A stretch of 64,000 bases of DNA from Glandiceps talaboti (lineage: Eukaryota > Hemichordata > Enteropneusta > Spengelidae): assembly GCF_964340395.1 (NCBI RefSeq), contig NC_135564.1, positions 17,544,431 to 17,608,430 on the forward strand, read 5' to 3'. Both the position numbers and the translations under genes were made by a program. This document shows positions 1 through 11,400 of the stretch, piece by piece. The notes below the pieces were generated by a model. The model had not been told where the DNA came from, did no database searches, and saw only the letters and a program-made list of their open reading frames with translations. The stretch's first letter is position 1, and each line of letters starts with the position of its first letter.

Positions 1-221
1 AGTACTGACCGACAACTGTCAATTTGCATACTTACAACTTTCAAAAATGCTGTCAAAGAATGGATAACCTGACTCTTAGGAATATGTTTTTAAAGTCATC
101 GACCACTTTTAATTTGTTTTTCCATTTCATGTTAACTTGTTTATATCATCTAAACATACCATGAAGTGAGTCGGGAACAAGCATCCAAAGATGTGTGCTG
201 TGGACCAGTGTGATTGTAGTT

Positions 222-350
222 GGTCTGTTCAGACCCCCTAGTTTCATCTTTGAATCACTTCTTGTCAGCGTGTCTGTTCAGACCCCCTAGCCTCATCTTT
301 GAACCCCTGTGTTCTGTCTTGTCAGTCAGTTCAGCCCCCCCCCCCCCCAG
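222..350 (+). repeat. imperfect 49-bp tandem duplication ending in a C-tract
   Basis: The block GTCTGTTCAGACCCCCTAG plus a following CATCTTTGAA occurs at about 222 and again 49 bases later. A third, degenerate start follows at about 327 and runs into a C-tract of about 13 bases near 337-349. Confidence 0.6.
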
Positions 351-603
351 CCATATCTGTAATTCTTTCAAACAGGCCAAGCTTGCACTTTTGTTTTCTG
401 CGCTTTAATGTAATGTCATTTTTTGCTGTTTGATTCACCCAATTTGATGTAAGTTTACACTGTAGCCTTTAAATCATGTGTTGTGAATATAACGTCATTT
501 TATCTGTATAAAAAAAAAACCAAATTAATGCGTCCAATGGAAATCATATGATTGAAACAATGCTGTTACTGTAATGATTGTGTGATGCCAGAAATGAGTT
601 TTC

Positions 604-609
604 AATAAA
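604..609 (+). terminator. candidate polyadenylation signal AATAAA
   Basis: Exact AATAAA hexamer on the plus strand, preceded by TTC and followed by an AT-rich stretch, 27 bases before the 47-bp repeat array. It could end an upstream transcript. A chance hexamer in AT-rich DNA is possible. Confidence 0.4.
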
Positions 610-635
610 CTATATTCTTTATCTTATATTGATTT

Positions 636-3600
636 GCATTGATTGACTTGTGTGTACTACAGTATGTAAGAATGGATTGTGTGCATTGATTGACTTGTGT
701 GTACTACAGTATGTAAGAATGGATTGTGTGCATTGATTGACTTGTGTGTACTACAGTATGTAAGAATGGATTGTGTGCATTGATTGACTTGTGTGTACTA
801 CAGTATGTAAGAATGGATTGTGTGCATTGATTGACTTGTGTGTACTACAGTATGTAAGAATGGATTGTGTGCATTGATTGACTTGTGTGTACTACAGTAT
901 GTAAGAAGTGATTGTGTGCATTGATTGACTTGTGTGTACTACAGTATGTAAGAATGGATTGTGTGCATTGATTGACTTGTGTGTGCTACAGTATGTAAGA
1001 AGTGATTGTGTGCATTGATTGACTTGTGTGTACTACAGTATGTAAGAATGGATTGTGTGCATTGATTGACTTGTGTGTACTACAGTATGTAAGAATGGAT
1101 TGTGTGCATTGATTGACTTGTGTGTGCGACAGTATGTAAGAATGGATTGTGTGCATTGATTGACTTGTGTGTACTACAGTATGTAAGAATGGATTGTGTG
1201 CATTGATTGACTTGTGTGTGCGACAGTATGTAAGAATGGATTGTGTGCATTGATTGACTTGTGTGTACTACAGTATGTAAGAATGGATTGTGTGCATTGA
1301 TTGACTTGTGTGTGCTACAGTATGTAAGAAGTGATTGTGTGCATTGATTGACTTGTGTGTACTACAGTATGTAAGAATGGATTGTGTGCATTGATTGACT
1401 TGTGTGTACTACAGTATGTAAGAAGTGATTGTGTGCATTGATTGACTTGTGTGTACTACAGTATGTAAGAATGGATTGTGTGCATTGATTGACTTGTGTG
1501 TACTACACTACGTAAGAAGTGATTGTGTGCATTGATTGACTTGTGTGTACTACAGTATGTAAGAATGGATTGTGTGCATTGAATGACTTGTGTGTGCTAC
1601 AGTATGTAAGAATGGATTGTGTGCATTGATTGACTTGTGTGTACTACAGTATGTAAGAATGGATTGTGTGCATTGATTGACTTGTGTGTGCTACAGTATG
1701 TAAGAATGGATTGTGTGCATTGATTGACTTGTGTGTACTGTAAGAATGGATTGTGTGCATTGATTGACTTGTGTGTACTACAGTACGTAAGAAGTGATTG
1801 TGTGCATTGATTGACTTGTGTGTACTACAGTACGTAAGAATGGATTGTGTGCATTGATTGACTTGTGTGTACTACAGTACGTAAGAATGGATTGTGTGCA
1901 TTGATTGACTTGTGTGTACTACAGTACGTAAGAATGGATTGTGTGCATTGATTGTCTTGTGTGTACTACAGTACGTAAGAAGTGATTGTGTGCATTGATT
2001 GACTTGTGTGTACTACAGTACGTAAGAATGGATTGTGAGCATTGATTGACTTGTGTGTACTACAGTACGTAAGAATGGATTGTGTGCATTGATTGACTTG
2101 TGTGTACTACAGTACGTAAGAAGTGATTGTGTGCATTGATTGACTTGTGTGTACTACAGTACGTAAGAAGTGATTGTGTGCATTGATTGACTTGTGTGTA
2201 CTACAGTACGTAAGAATGGATTGTGTGCATTGATTGTCTTGTGTGTACTACAGTACGTAAGAATGGATTGTGTGCATTGATTCACTTGTGTGTACTACAA
2301 CTTATGTAAGAATGGATTGTGTGCATTGATTGACTTGTGTGTGCTACAGTATGTAAGAATGGATTGTGTGCATTGATTGACTTGTGTGTGCTACAGTATG
2401 TAAGAATGGATTGTGTGCATTGATTGACTTGTGTGTACTACAGTATGTAAGAAGTGATTGTGTGCATTGATTGACTTGTGTGTGCTACAGTATGTAAGAA
2501 TGGATTGTGTGCATTGATTGACGTGTGTGTACTACAGTATGTAAGAATGGATTGTGTGCATTGATTGACTTGTGTGTACTACAGTATGTAAGAAGTGATT
2601 GTGTGCATTGATTGACTTGTGTGTACTACAGTATGTAAGAATGGATTGTGTGCATTGAATGACTTGTGTGTGCTACAGTATGTAAGAATGGATTGTGTGC
2701 ATTGATTGACTTGTGTGTGCTACAGTATGTAAGAATGGATTGTGTGCATTGATTGACTTGTGTGTGCTACAGTATGTAAGAATGGATTGTGTGCATTGAT
2801 TGACTTGTGTGTACTGTAAGAATGGATTGTGTGCATTGATTGACTTGTGTGTACTACAGTACGTAAGAAGTGATTGTGTGCATTGATTGACTTGTGTGTA
2901 CTACAGTACGTAAGAATGGATTGTGTGCATTGATTGACTTGTGTGTACTACAGTACGTAAGAATGGATTGTGTGCATTGATTGACTTGTGTGTACTACAG
3001 TACGTAAGAATGGATTGTGTGCATTGATTGTCTTGTGTGTACTACAGTACGTAAGAAGTGATTGTGTGCATTGATTGACTTGTGTGTACTACAGTACGTA
3101 AGAATGGATTGTGAGCATTGATTGACTTGTGTGTACTACAGTACGTAAGAATGGATTGTGTGCATTGATTGACTTGTGTGTACTACAGTACGTAAGAAGT
3201 GATTGTGTGCATTGATTGACTTGTGTGTACTACAGTACGTAAGAAGTGATTGTGTGCATTGATTGACTTGTGTGTACTACAGTACGTAAGAATGGATTGT
3301 GTGCATTGATTGTCTTGTGTGTACTACAGTACGTAAGAATGGATTGTGTGCATTGATTCACTTGTGTGTACTACAACTTATGTAAGAATGGATTGTGTGC
3401 ATTGATTGACTTGTGTGTGCTACAGTATGTAAGAATGGATTGTGTGCATTGATTGACTTGTGTGTGCTACAGTATGTAAGAATGGATTGTGTGCATTGAT
3501 TGACTTGTGTGTACTACAGTATGTACGAAGTGATTGTGTGCATTGATTGACTAAAATTGTGTGTGCTACAGTATGTAAGAATGGATTGTGTGCATTGATT

Positions 3601-4892
3601 GACGTGTGTGTACTACAGTGTGTGAAGAATGGATTGTGTGCATTGATTGACTTGTGTGTACTACAGTATGTAAGAAGTGATTGTGTGCATTGATTGACTT
3701 GTGTGTACTACAGTATGTAAGAATGGATTGTGTGCATTGATTGACTTGTGTGTACTACAGTACGTAAGGAAGTGATTGTGTGCATTGATTGACTTGTGTG
3801 TACTACAGTACGTAAGAAATTGGATTGTGTGCATTGATTGTCTTGTGTGTACTACAGTATGTAAGAATGGATTGTGTGCATTGATTGACTTGTGTGTGCT
3901 ACAGTATGTAAGAATGGATTGTGTGCATTGATTGACTTGTGTGTACTGTAAGAATGGATTGTGTGCATTGATTGACTTGTGTGTACTACAGTATGTAAGA
4001 ATGGATTGTGTGCATTGATTGACTTGTGTGTACTACAGTATGTAAGAATGGATTGTGTGCATTGATTGACTTGTGTGTACTACAGTATGTAAGAATGGAT
4101 TGTGTGCATTGATTGACTTGTGTGTGCTACAGTATGTAAGAATGGATTGTGTGCATTGATTGACTTGTGTGTACTGTAAGAATGGATTGTGTGCATTGAT
4201 TGACTTGTGTGTACTACAGTACGTAAGAATGGATTGTGTGCATTGATTGACTTGTGTGTACTACAGTACGTAAGAATGGATTGTGTGCATTGATTGTCTT
4301 GTGTGTACTACAGTACGTAAGAAGTGATTGTGTGCATTGATTGACTCGTGTGTACTACAGTACGTAAGAATGGATTGTGAGCATTGATTGACTTGTGTGT
4401 ACTACAGTACGTAAGAATGGATTGTGTGCATTGATTGACTTGTGTGTACTACAGTACGTAAGAAGTGATTGTGTGCATTGATTGACTTGTGTGTACTACA
4501 GTACGTAAGAAGTGATTGTGTGCATTGATTGACTTGTGTGTACTACAGTACGTAAGAATGGATTGTGTGCATTGATTGACTTGTGTGTGCTACAGTATGT
4601 AAGAATGGATTGTGTGCATTGATTGACGTGTGTGTACTACAGTATGTAAGAATGGATTGTGTGCATTGATTGACTTGTGTGTGCTACAGTACGTAAGAAT
4701 GGATTGTGTGCATTGATTGACTTGTGTGTGCTACAGTATGTAAGAATGGATTGTGTGCATTGATTGACGTGTGTGTACTACAGTATGTAAGAATGGATTG
4801 TGTGCATTGATTGACTTGTGTGTGCTACAGTACGTAAGAATGGATTGTGTGCATTGATTGACTTGTGTGTACTACAGTATGTAAGAAGTGAT
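636..4892 (+). repeat. 47-bp minisatellite, about 90 copies
   Basis: Consensus unit is 47 bp: GCATTGATTGACTTGTGTGT, then ACTACAGTATGTAAGAATGG, then ATTGTGT. Variants recur in blocks: TACTACAG or TGCTACAG; GTATGTAAG or GTACGTAAG; GAATGGATT or GAAGTGATT; a 40-bp unit lacking seven bases (TACTGTAAG at 1736, 2812, 3946 and 4172); and a 49-bp unit with ACAACTTATG. The array begins right after the AATAAA at 604 and ends abruptly where GAAGTGATC passes into unique sequence at 4893. No frame through it has a plausible coding pattern. Confidence 0.97.
1581..3737 (+). repeat. 1076-bp higher-order duplication inside the minisatellite
   Basis: Rare unit variants repeat at a fixed offset of 1076 bp. GAATGAC is at 1581 and 2657, the short TACTGTAAG unit at 1736 and 2812, GTGAGC at 2035 and 3111, and ACAACTTATG near 2296 and 3372. 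The period equals 22 units of 47, one of 40, plus 2 extra bases. The second copy carries a 5-bp insertion (GACTAAAATTG near 3550), after which the offset becomes 1081. Confidence 0.9.
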
Positions 4893-5790
4893 CAAATCAG
4901 AGGATTGACTTTGCTGATGCCAGTGTAATAGATAGCATGGCCAGTTTGGTTTATGACTTGTAATATGTTGTAAGACAGCTGTTCATCAGATGTGTTTAAT
5001 TACAATAAGACAACCAAGAAAGTTAAAGCTGTTGTACAGTGGTATGACTTAGTTTCAAATTGATTTTTAAAAAATAAAGAAGTACAAAACCTTGTAGACA
5101 CATCACCTTAAAGTGTGATTAGGATGTTGCTATACTTGTCTTGATTAAGTACACTTCCAACATAGGATGACTGGATTATTATGATGGAAATTAGGTATGA
5201 AAATTTTGTTTTGTTATAACTTCAAGTTAAATCTTCAAACAATTATATATCTATCATTGCCCTGAACATGAAGTTGTGCGACAACGCAATATTTGCGTTA
5301 TTTTTGTATATTTTTTTAGACTGAGCAACTTAAAGAGACTAAAAATGGAAAGGGTGACATGGCGGCTGTGGGGTGACATGGGTGATGGTCCAGAAGGGAT
5401 TTTAAAACAAAACAAAATATTTCACAATATGTATCGTAGGTGGCGCTGTTAAAATATGTCGAATGAAATGGAATGAGATTAAACGTATCTCCCATGTGGC
5501 CACCTGTTCGGGTTATTTATGTTTCATATTCCATGTCCTGATATATTAAAACCCCGAGGGAAGTATGTAGAAATAGAAGGGGTGGAAGATGTCAAAATTT
5601 AAAAACTTGTAGGCTGACATAAAAACATGGCCAATATTTTGATAGCTATTGTGTGTCGCAATTAAAGTTACTCTTAGATTTAACTCTGATAATGCAAACG
5701 TTCCCACTTATTGTTTATATTTGTTTGTGTTGTTTCTTTTTAAGTACAATACCCAATGGTACGGTGAAGTTATAATCGTAATGAAAATGT
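4893..5790. other. non-repetitive spacer, no gene seen
   Basis: AT-rich unique sequence between the minisatellite and the tetranucleotide array. I see no long open frame with coding character, no splice-flanked exon and no clear repeat. Confidence 0.6.
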
Positions 5791-5865
5791 CATACATACA
5801 TACATACATACATACATACATACATACATACATACATACATACATACATACATACATACATACAT
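5791..5865 (+). repeat. (CATA)n microsatellite, left block
   Basis: Near-perfect CATA/TACA tetranucleotide array of about 19 copies. It stops exactly at the left arm of the palindrome that follows and resumes with the same strand polarity on the far side. Confidence 0.97.
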
Positions 5866-6045
5866 TAGCTGCAATAATTGTAGCGTCTTGTTGCGGTTTT
5901 GAGGTTTTTTTCGTCTGTTTTGGTGACTTTTTAAGTTTTAGTGTTTAACCCGCACCTAACGGTTAAACACTAAAACTTATAAAGTCACCAAAACAGACGA
6001 AAAAAACCTCAAAACCGCAACAAGACGCTACAATTATTGCAGCTA
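5866..6045. mobile_element. foldback element (85-bp arms) within a microsatellite
   Basis: Arms at 5866-5950 and 5961-6045 are reverse complements over 85 bases with one visible mismatch, separated by only 10 bases (CGCACCTAAC). Outer ends read TAGCTGCAATAATTG and CAATTATTGCAGCTA. Both sides are flanked by the same-polarity TACA array, so the palindrome looks inserted into, or generated within, one microsatellite. It has no coding capacity; the two frames that read into it simply share the same inverted residues. It would form a very stable hairpin or cruciform. Confidence 0.85.
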
Positions 6046-6215
6046 ATACATACATATACATACATACATACATACATACATACATACATACATACATACA
6101 TACATACATACATACATACATACATACATACATACATACATACATACATACATACATACATACATACATACATACATACATACATACATACATCCTGGAC
6201 ATACATACATACATA
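6046..6215 (+). repeat. (TACA)n microsatellite, right block
   Basis: About 40 copies of TACA/CATA, interrupted near 6051-6060 and again by TCCTGGAC at 6193-6200. The methionine-tyrosine-valine-cysteine frames on the minus strand are translations of this array. Confidence 0.97.
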
Positions 6216-6218
6216 GCT

Positions 6219-6245
6219 ACACGCGCGCGAGTGCACGCGCGCGCG

Positions 6246-6310
<65 letters not shown>

Positions 6311-6316
6311 ACACCC
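6219..6316 (+). repeat. (CG)n/(CA)n alternating tract
   Basis: Alternating purine-pyrimidine DNA. ACGCGCGCGAGTGCACGCGC leads into GCGCGCAC and about 35 CA dinucleotides. A CG-rich head on a long CA run is a classic Z-DNA-prone arrangement. The minus-strand cysteine-valine frames across it are artefacts. Confidence 0.95.
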
Positions 6317-6439
6317 AAGGTCCACATATCAATTCAAACCGGTAGACAGGTAAACAAAGCTCTATGCTCTTTGATCATAAATAGCAGACGAAATAATCGA
6401 TTTTTCATTGTTTGCGTTCAACACAGCTAGCCTATACCG

Positions 6440-7690
6440 TTATTTAAAGGGGCCGATCAGTTTCTTCGGCGGGGGGGGGGGGGTGAATTGTTAATTGGTC
6501 GGACGCCCTCTTAGATAGGAAATAAGGAGTTACCATTCTGTTTTTAAAATGTTAAGGGGAGGAGGAAAAAAATGGTGGAAGAAAATTCATTTCCTACAAC
6601 GACATTGCTGTGTCTGAACTGTGGTATTTTTTGTTGTCCCCATTACTTTATTAAATACATGGTACATATATACATGTATTACCTACCATTACAGTTACTG
6701 TACATGTCATGTTGATTTTGCTGTACGACGTTGGTACCTAAATGCCATAATGGGGTTTTTAAAGACTCTTTCATATAAAAATCTCTATCTGCCTCTACCA
6801 ATGGAAACTCACCAAAAAGGGAGAATCCATCTGATCCACTCCCTATCAGATGTACCGACCTTTTGGTGCTTCATAATTGAATGCTATTAAACTATTAAAA
6901 AAAGCTTCAACCAGATAAGTTGCTAATAGGCCCTAGGCCTGTATTATAGTGGTGCCTTGCAAAGTAGCATCAAAACTGGGGTGACCCCAAAAACGAATGA
7001 CAACCCGAATGACAGAAAACAAGTCATGGCATTTACAATCAAACAGTGGAATGACAACCCTTTGTACTTTCAGTTAGTTGTGTTATGAATTTGTAAGTAC
7101 TGTGTTTGGATTCAGACATGACACTGTTTATACATGTCACCAAACACCTAGTTAGAGAAATGAATATCTGTTATTACTAGTACAATAGTTCACATCTCAG
7201 AGTGTCAAGACAATAGGTACTAGAATTATCGTATGTCTAGAGATGTCATTCAAGTTAAAGTTTAGTACCCATTGTCTTGACACCCACGTGATGAGCTATT
7301 GTAATAAAAGAGATTCATTTCTCTAACCGGGTTTTGGATGACCTTTAGAAACAACGTCATGTCTGAACCAAAACACAGTAATTACAAATTCATAACAGTT
7401 GAATGATTCATCCGTGAATGGACAATGACAGCTCGATATCCTCACTCTATAGCATAAAGTGGAATGACAGCACTTTCAATGCTTTGAAACAGGGTCAAAC
7501 GGTCGATATACTCTCTAATTCACGATGATTTACATGTAATGCCAAAGATCTGAAAGGGTCATACTGTTTATTTGTTGTTGTTTTTTAAATGATAGGGGTC
7601 ATCCTGTATTTGTTAAGACTTTTTGTTGGCTAGGTGATACAACCCCCCACCCCCACCCCCGTTCGAGAAACTGACCAATCCCTAAGTAAG
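6440..7690. mobile_element. large imperfect inverted-repeat element, probably nested
   Basis: The sequence at about 6440-6483 (TTTAAAGGGGCCGATCAG, TTTCTTCGGC, then a G-tract) is matched in reverse complement by about 7645-7688 (a C-rich run, CGTTCGAGAAACTGACC, AATCCCTAAG). Further inside, GGGGTGACCCC-like and GGGGTCATCC-like segments also face each other. A second, tighter foldback sits at 7081-7397. I see no transposase frame. The arms are diverged, so the outer boundaries are approximate. Confidence 0.4.
7081..7397. mobile_element. 317-bp foldback MITE
   Basis: Terminal inverted repeats of about 40 bases. The left begins TGTTATGAATTTGTAAGTAC and the right ends in its near reverse complement (CAGTAATTACAAATTCATAACA). 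Internal segments around 7200 and 7260 (GTGTCAAGACAATAGGTAC against GTACCCATTGTCTTGACAC) also pair. GTTG lies on both sides (7077-7080 and 7398-7401) and may be a 4-bp target duplication. No open frame inside. Confidence 0.75.
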
Positions 7691-8341
7691 GGTAACTGTT
7701 GTAGAACTTTATTTGAAATGTTTAAATTAATATCCTTTTTATCCGTTATGCATGTACATGAAGTCTACGTTTGTATCTACACTCATGGATCCACACTACC
7801 TCCATCATCATGACTATGGCCAGAAAAGCTAATAAAAGTATGCCTAAACTTACTCTGAAGTGAAAAAACTCGGACAAACAATTTATATAAGCTTATACAT
7901 GTAACGAATCCTCCAACTACTAGCGGCGTAAAAAAGTCAAGTATTAAAGTACTACTGTATAGGAATAAACAATTCCACAATTTAGAGAAATTATATAAAA
8001 TATTAAACATTTTCATTTAAAACGCCCTCTCATTTTTATCAGTTAGAAATTTCGGGTCAAACGACCTTTACAAAGGTCAAGGGCCGAGATGACGTTGATT
8101 ATTACCCACAATGCGTCTGTTGTCAATAGTCTAGGCATTCCCCAAATTCTTCAGTTGAGGAATAATTCCCATGTTTAGCAAGGAAAATATTCACTTTTAG
8201 GTGTAAATTTAACCCAGGCAGATATATATTGTACTCGGTTCTACAACTATCAAAATCGATAAAATTTTGACCCAGGAAATCGTAATTTCTGCATATATTA
8301 TGCGGTACGCTTGAGGTGGAGTTTCAAATAGGAAACGCAAG
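7691..8341 (+). promoter_or_regulatory. promoter and 5' UTR region of the PIP5K gene
   Basis: This is the sequence immediately upstream of the predicted start codon. It contains a CRE-like TGACGT near 8090 and an in-frame TGA at 8312-8314, which limits the reading frame at its 5' end. No TATA box is obvious at a sensible distance. The transcription start cannot be placed from sequence alone. The minus-strand 77-codon frame at 7783-8016 has no recognisable domain and is not called. Confidence 0.4.
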
Positions 8342-8349
8342 ATGGCGGC
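8339..8349 (+). promoter_or_regulatory. candidate YY1-type site over the start codon
   Basis: AAGATGGCGGC fits the known YY1 consensus (AAnATGGCGGC) and overlaps the proposed initiator ATG at 8342. In animals, YY1 sites of this orientation commonly lie just downstream of the transcription start and often overlap the first ATG, giving proteins that begin Met-Ala-Ala. The motif match is seen; function is inferred. Confidence 0.45.
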
Positions 8350-8423
8350 GGCTGCAGCGGCAGCGGCAGGAGCTGCAATTACAATTACTTCAAACGACCC
8401 TTACAGCAACAGTGATTTACTAG
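8342..8423 (+). CDS. PIP5K1: PIP5K1 exon 1 (start codon, Ala-rich N-terminus)
   Basis: The ATG at 8342 sits in AAGATGG, a good Kozak context, with an in-frame TGA 30 bases upstream and no other ATG between. It encodes Met, eight Ala, Gly, Ala, Ala, then [15 protein letters not shown]. The run of GCG/GCA codons is more CpG-rich than anything nearby. The donor is AG|GTGAGT at 8424, leaving one base (phase 1). The N-terminus of this family is not conserved, so this exon rests on start context and splice signals rather than homology. Confidence 0.65.
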
Positions 8424-11400
8424 GTGAGTTCACTATTTCCCATTCTATTTAAATGATCTTACAATCGATGTAGTTCTGTAATATTTGAATTTTCATTTAT
8501 TCACAATTTTACGTTGCCGATAATTTTCATCAGTCACGTTCACTCGTCTGAAGTATCATCCCGTGTCACTGTGTATAGCAGAACGTAGTCTGAAAAAAAG
8601 TGAATGAATATGGGACACTGTCACATCCCGTTTTGCTCACACGTGATAATTTACGCCTATTATGTTACCCGACAACTCGTGTTTTCAGCGATATTGAATA
8701 TATAAGATCGGGTGTAGTTTCGTGACAAACAAGTCGTATTACAAGCGAAACAGCCGTTTGAAAAGTAAAACCACTCATAGAGTCATAACATAAACGCTAG
8801 ATTTATAAATATTTCTCGATCTAAATTTGAAAAGGGATCGTTATTTCCGTGTTCTGTTCGCAGAAAAAAAATGCCATGCCCAGAGAAACACATTACAAAT
8901 TTCCTTTTGACGTGTATGCAGTAGGTATTCAATAAAGCATGACTTCTAGACGCCATGCATCTAAAATTATAATCTGTATATCACTTATATATATATAATA
9001 ATAATTTCATATTAATATTTCATTTTCACAATGGCCAATTTACGATGTTGTATATTACAAAGTTATAGATGCAGTTTTGAAGCCTATATTTGTTCAACTC
9101 AGTACACATTGTCTGTGTTATATATGATGCATAGAATTAATCAAATTACTTAGACCTGTTAGCTGTGAAGCTCTTAATTATAAATTTGTTATAATTTATA
9201 ATTTATAGATTACAATACACCCCATTGTGTAAGTAAATGAGTACTTATAGACAGCAGTCGCTGTGTATACATTGTAAGCTGATGCTGTCATCTAAATGCT
9301 ATTGTATTTCTTCAAAGCAGAAAGTAGTGATGAAAGAGAAAAAAGGAAAAAGGCTGCTTCTATGAAAAAGAAGGAAAAACCACCCCCACTTGATGTCTCG
9401 GTAAGATGCTTTGTGAATATATTCAATTGATGCCTTGTTCTTGACTGTTCTGGTCTTCCTTTCAGCTACATGTTTTTGGTAGGAAAACATGTTACTCATT
9501 GTGATCACGCACAAGCCAAGTTGTATGCATTTGGAAAGAAAATACAAGATTTATTTTCTGGTTACTGTACATCACAACAATATGTACTTATGTCATTGGT
9601 TCTGTGATTCTCAAAAAAAAAAATGTGTCAAAAAGAAGTAAATTACTGTTATTGTTTTCATGATTTAACCAGAAAATATTTGTAAAATCAGGGTTTTATT
9701 ATAAATTGTCTCCAAATCATAGTGACAAGGTTCTGTATGTAAAAATTTGAGAAAATAGTAGATGATTGCGATATGAGAAAATATACAGAAATAGAGTTGA
9801 TAACCTACACAGTGAACAAACAATGGAAAGAGAGCAGTAGAAAGGTCAAATATTACAATTGATGGACCTAAATACTTTGTATTGAAAGAAGTATTGGGAT
9901 CAAGTTCTGAGAGTTGTATCCCAGGCAGTGTGCCCTCTAATGATAGCCAAATTTTGTTGTTGTGAGTCAAAATAAGAAAAACTGGCATTTCTTGTGAGTC
10001 ACCACATAATAAAATTTTGGTGCATCACTAGAAATTGTGTCTGCGTCAGTGGCACATCAAATTGGCTTAGAGGATACACTGATCCTGGGAATTTGCAGGA
10101 CCTTCAATCTCGGCTCCAAGATACATATTGCCCATCTACACGTACCTTGTCTGCATATGGATAATGGAGGCAAGAATCTTGGAGCCAAGATTATAAACAC
10201 ATTAGAGTAACTTGTATGAAATAGAAATTGATATTTGGTTATACTCATTAGGTATACATAGAGTATATTTTGAGTAGTCGTGTGTGTGTGTCATAATTTT
10301 TATAAAGATATTAGTATTCTGATGAAAGCGTGAGCTCTGTAGGATAGACATTGGTTATATTTAGAGGCAGTATTGTTAACTGCTATTCACTTAGATTATG
10401 TCACCGTAAGTGTATGTCTGTCTGTAGACATCTAATTTGTTTGTCTGTGGAAACTGTGAAACACATGAATTTTTAAGGTATTTAGTTTTCAATTTAGAGT
10501 CCCGCTGTATAGTCAGCGCTGTGTAGTCAGTTCACATTTTATTTTATAGATGATAAGATTAAAACAATTCTTATTCAGTCTAAGTACTTTCAGTGGGATT
10601 TGATTTTAGTGAAACAGTGACAGGGATGAATTTCAAGTGGAATTGCAGTGTAACGTAAACATGTAAATGTCACATGTTGGTGATTTTGTTATTCATTCAC
10701 ATTCTATCTGTGAAGACTCAACTGACTCACATTCTATCTGTGAACACTCAACTGACTTACTGATTTCAATTTTGAACAAGAATACACAAAGCAATTAATG
10801 AAAATTTTACAAACTCTTCCTATGTGATTCCTATGAAGAAATAACTGAAGTGCTTACAGTAAGTGCAAATCACTAGGAAATTTAAGATTGAAGTTTTCTC
10901 TAAAAGTATTCCTGAAAACTTCTCAATAAAAGTATAAGTAAATAAAATGATGAAATACATTTACACATATAGACATATACCTGCAATCTTCTTAAACAAT
11001 TATATATAAATGCAATCTCAAGAATAAATGTTCATGGACTCTGGGTTCATGGTATCAAATTAAAATTTCTACCGACACACAGAATCAAACATTTCTTGGG
11101 AATAAATCCCAAATTTTTGCTGACACCTCATCAGCATTGTCAGGGGTGTATTACAAATGAAATCACTTTATATATAGGTATATGATGTTCCACATGACAT
11201 TTAATATTTTAATTACAGCCTACATTTCTTTTTAAACCACCTACAAGTCAATAGTCTGTGCATAGACACTGTCTATGGTCTGTGTTACATGTAAAATGTT
11301 AAATGTCAACACATGTGTAGGTGTAGAGCTCCAGGTTATATTATTTGTCAGTATTTTAGCAGACATCATTGCGTAGCTTCTGTAGAATTAATCAATGTCA

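Larger units (their letters stand above)
1..635 (+). other. possible 3' UTR / end of an upstream transcript
   Basis: No recognisable coding sequence. The stretch is AT-rich, contains a short C-rich duplication, and ends with AATAAA about 27 bases before the minisatellite begins. The 62-codon open frame at 220-408 is low-complexity and falls on the duplication, so I do not call it a gene. Reading this as the 3' UTR of a plus-strand gene lying to the left is an inference from the polyadenylation signal alone. Confidence 0.35.

Noticed and set aside
5963-6332. Minus-strand frames of 107-120 codons (Cys-Val and Met-Tyr-Val-Cys repeats)
   Set aside because: They are translations of the CA and TACA microsatellites plus one palindrome arm.
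7783-8016. 77-codon minus-strand frame just upstream of exon 1, as a divergent gene
   Set aside because: No family motif, no splice or polyadenylation support, and it sits in the likely promoter.
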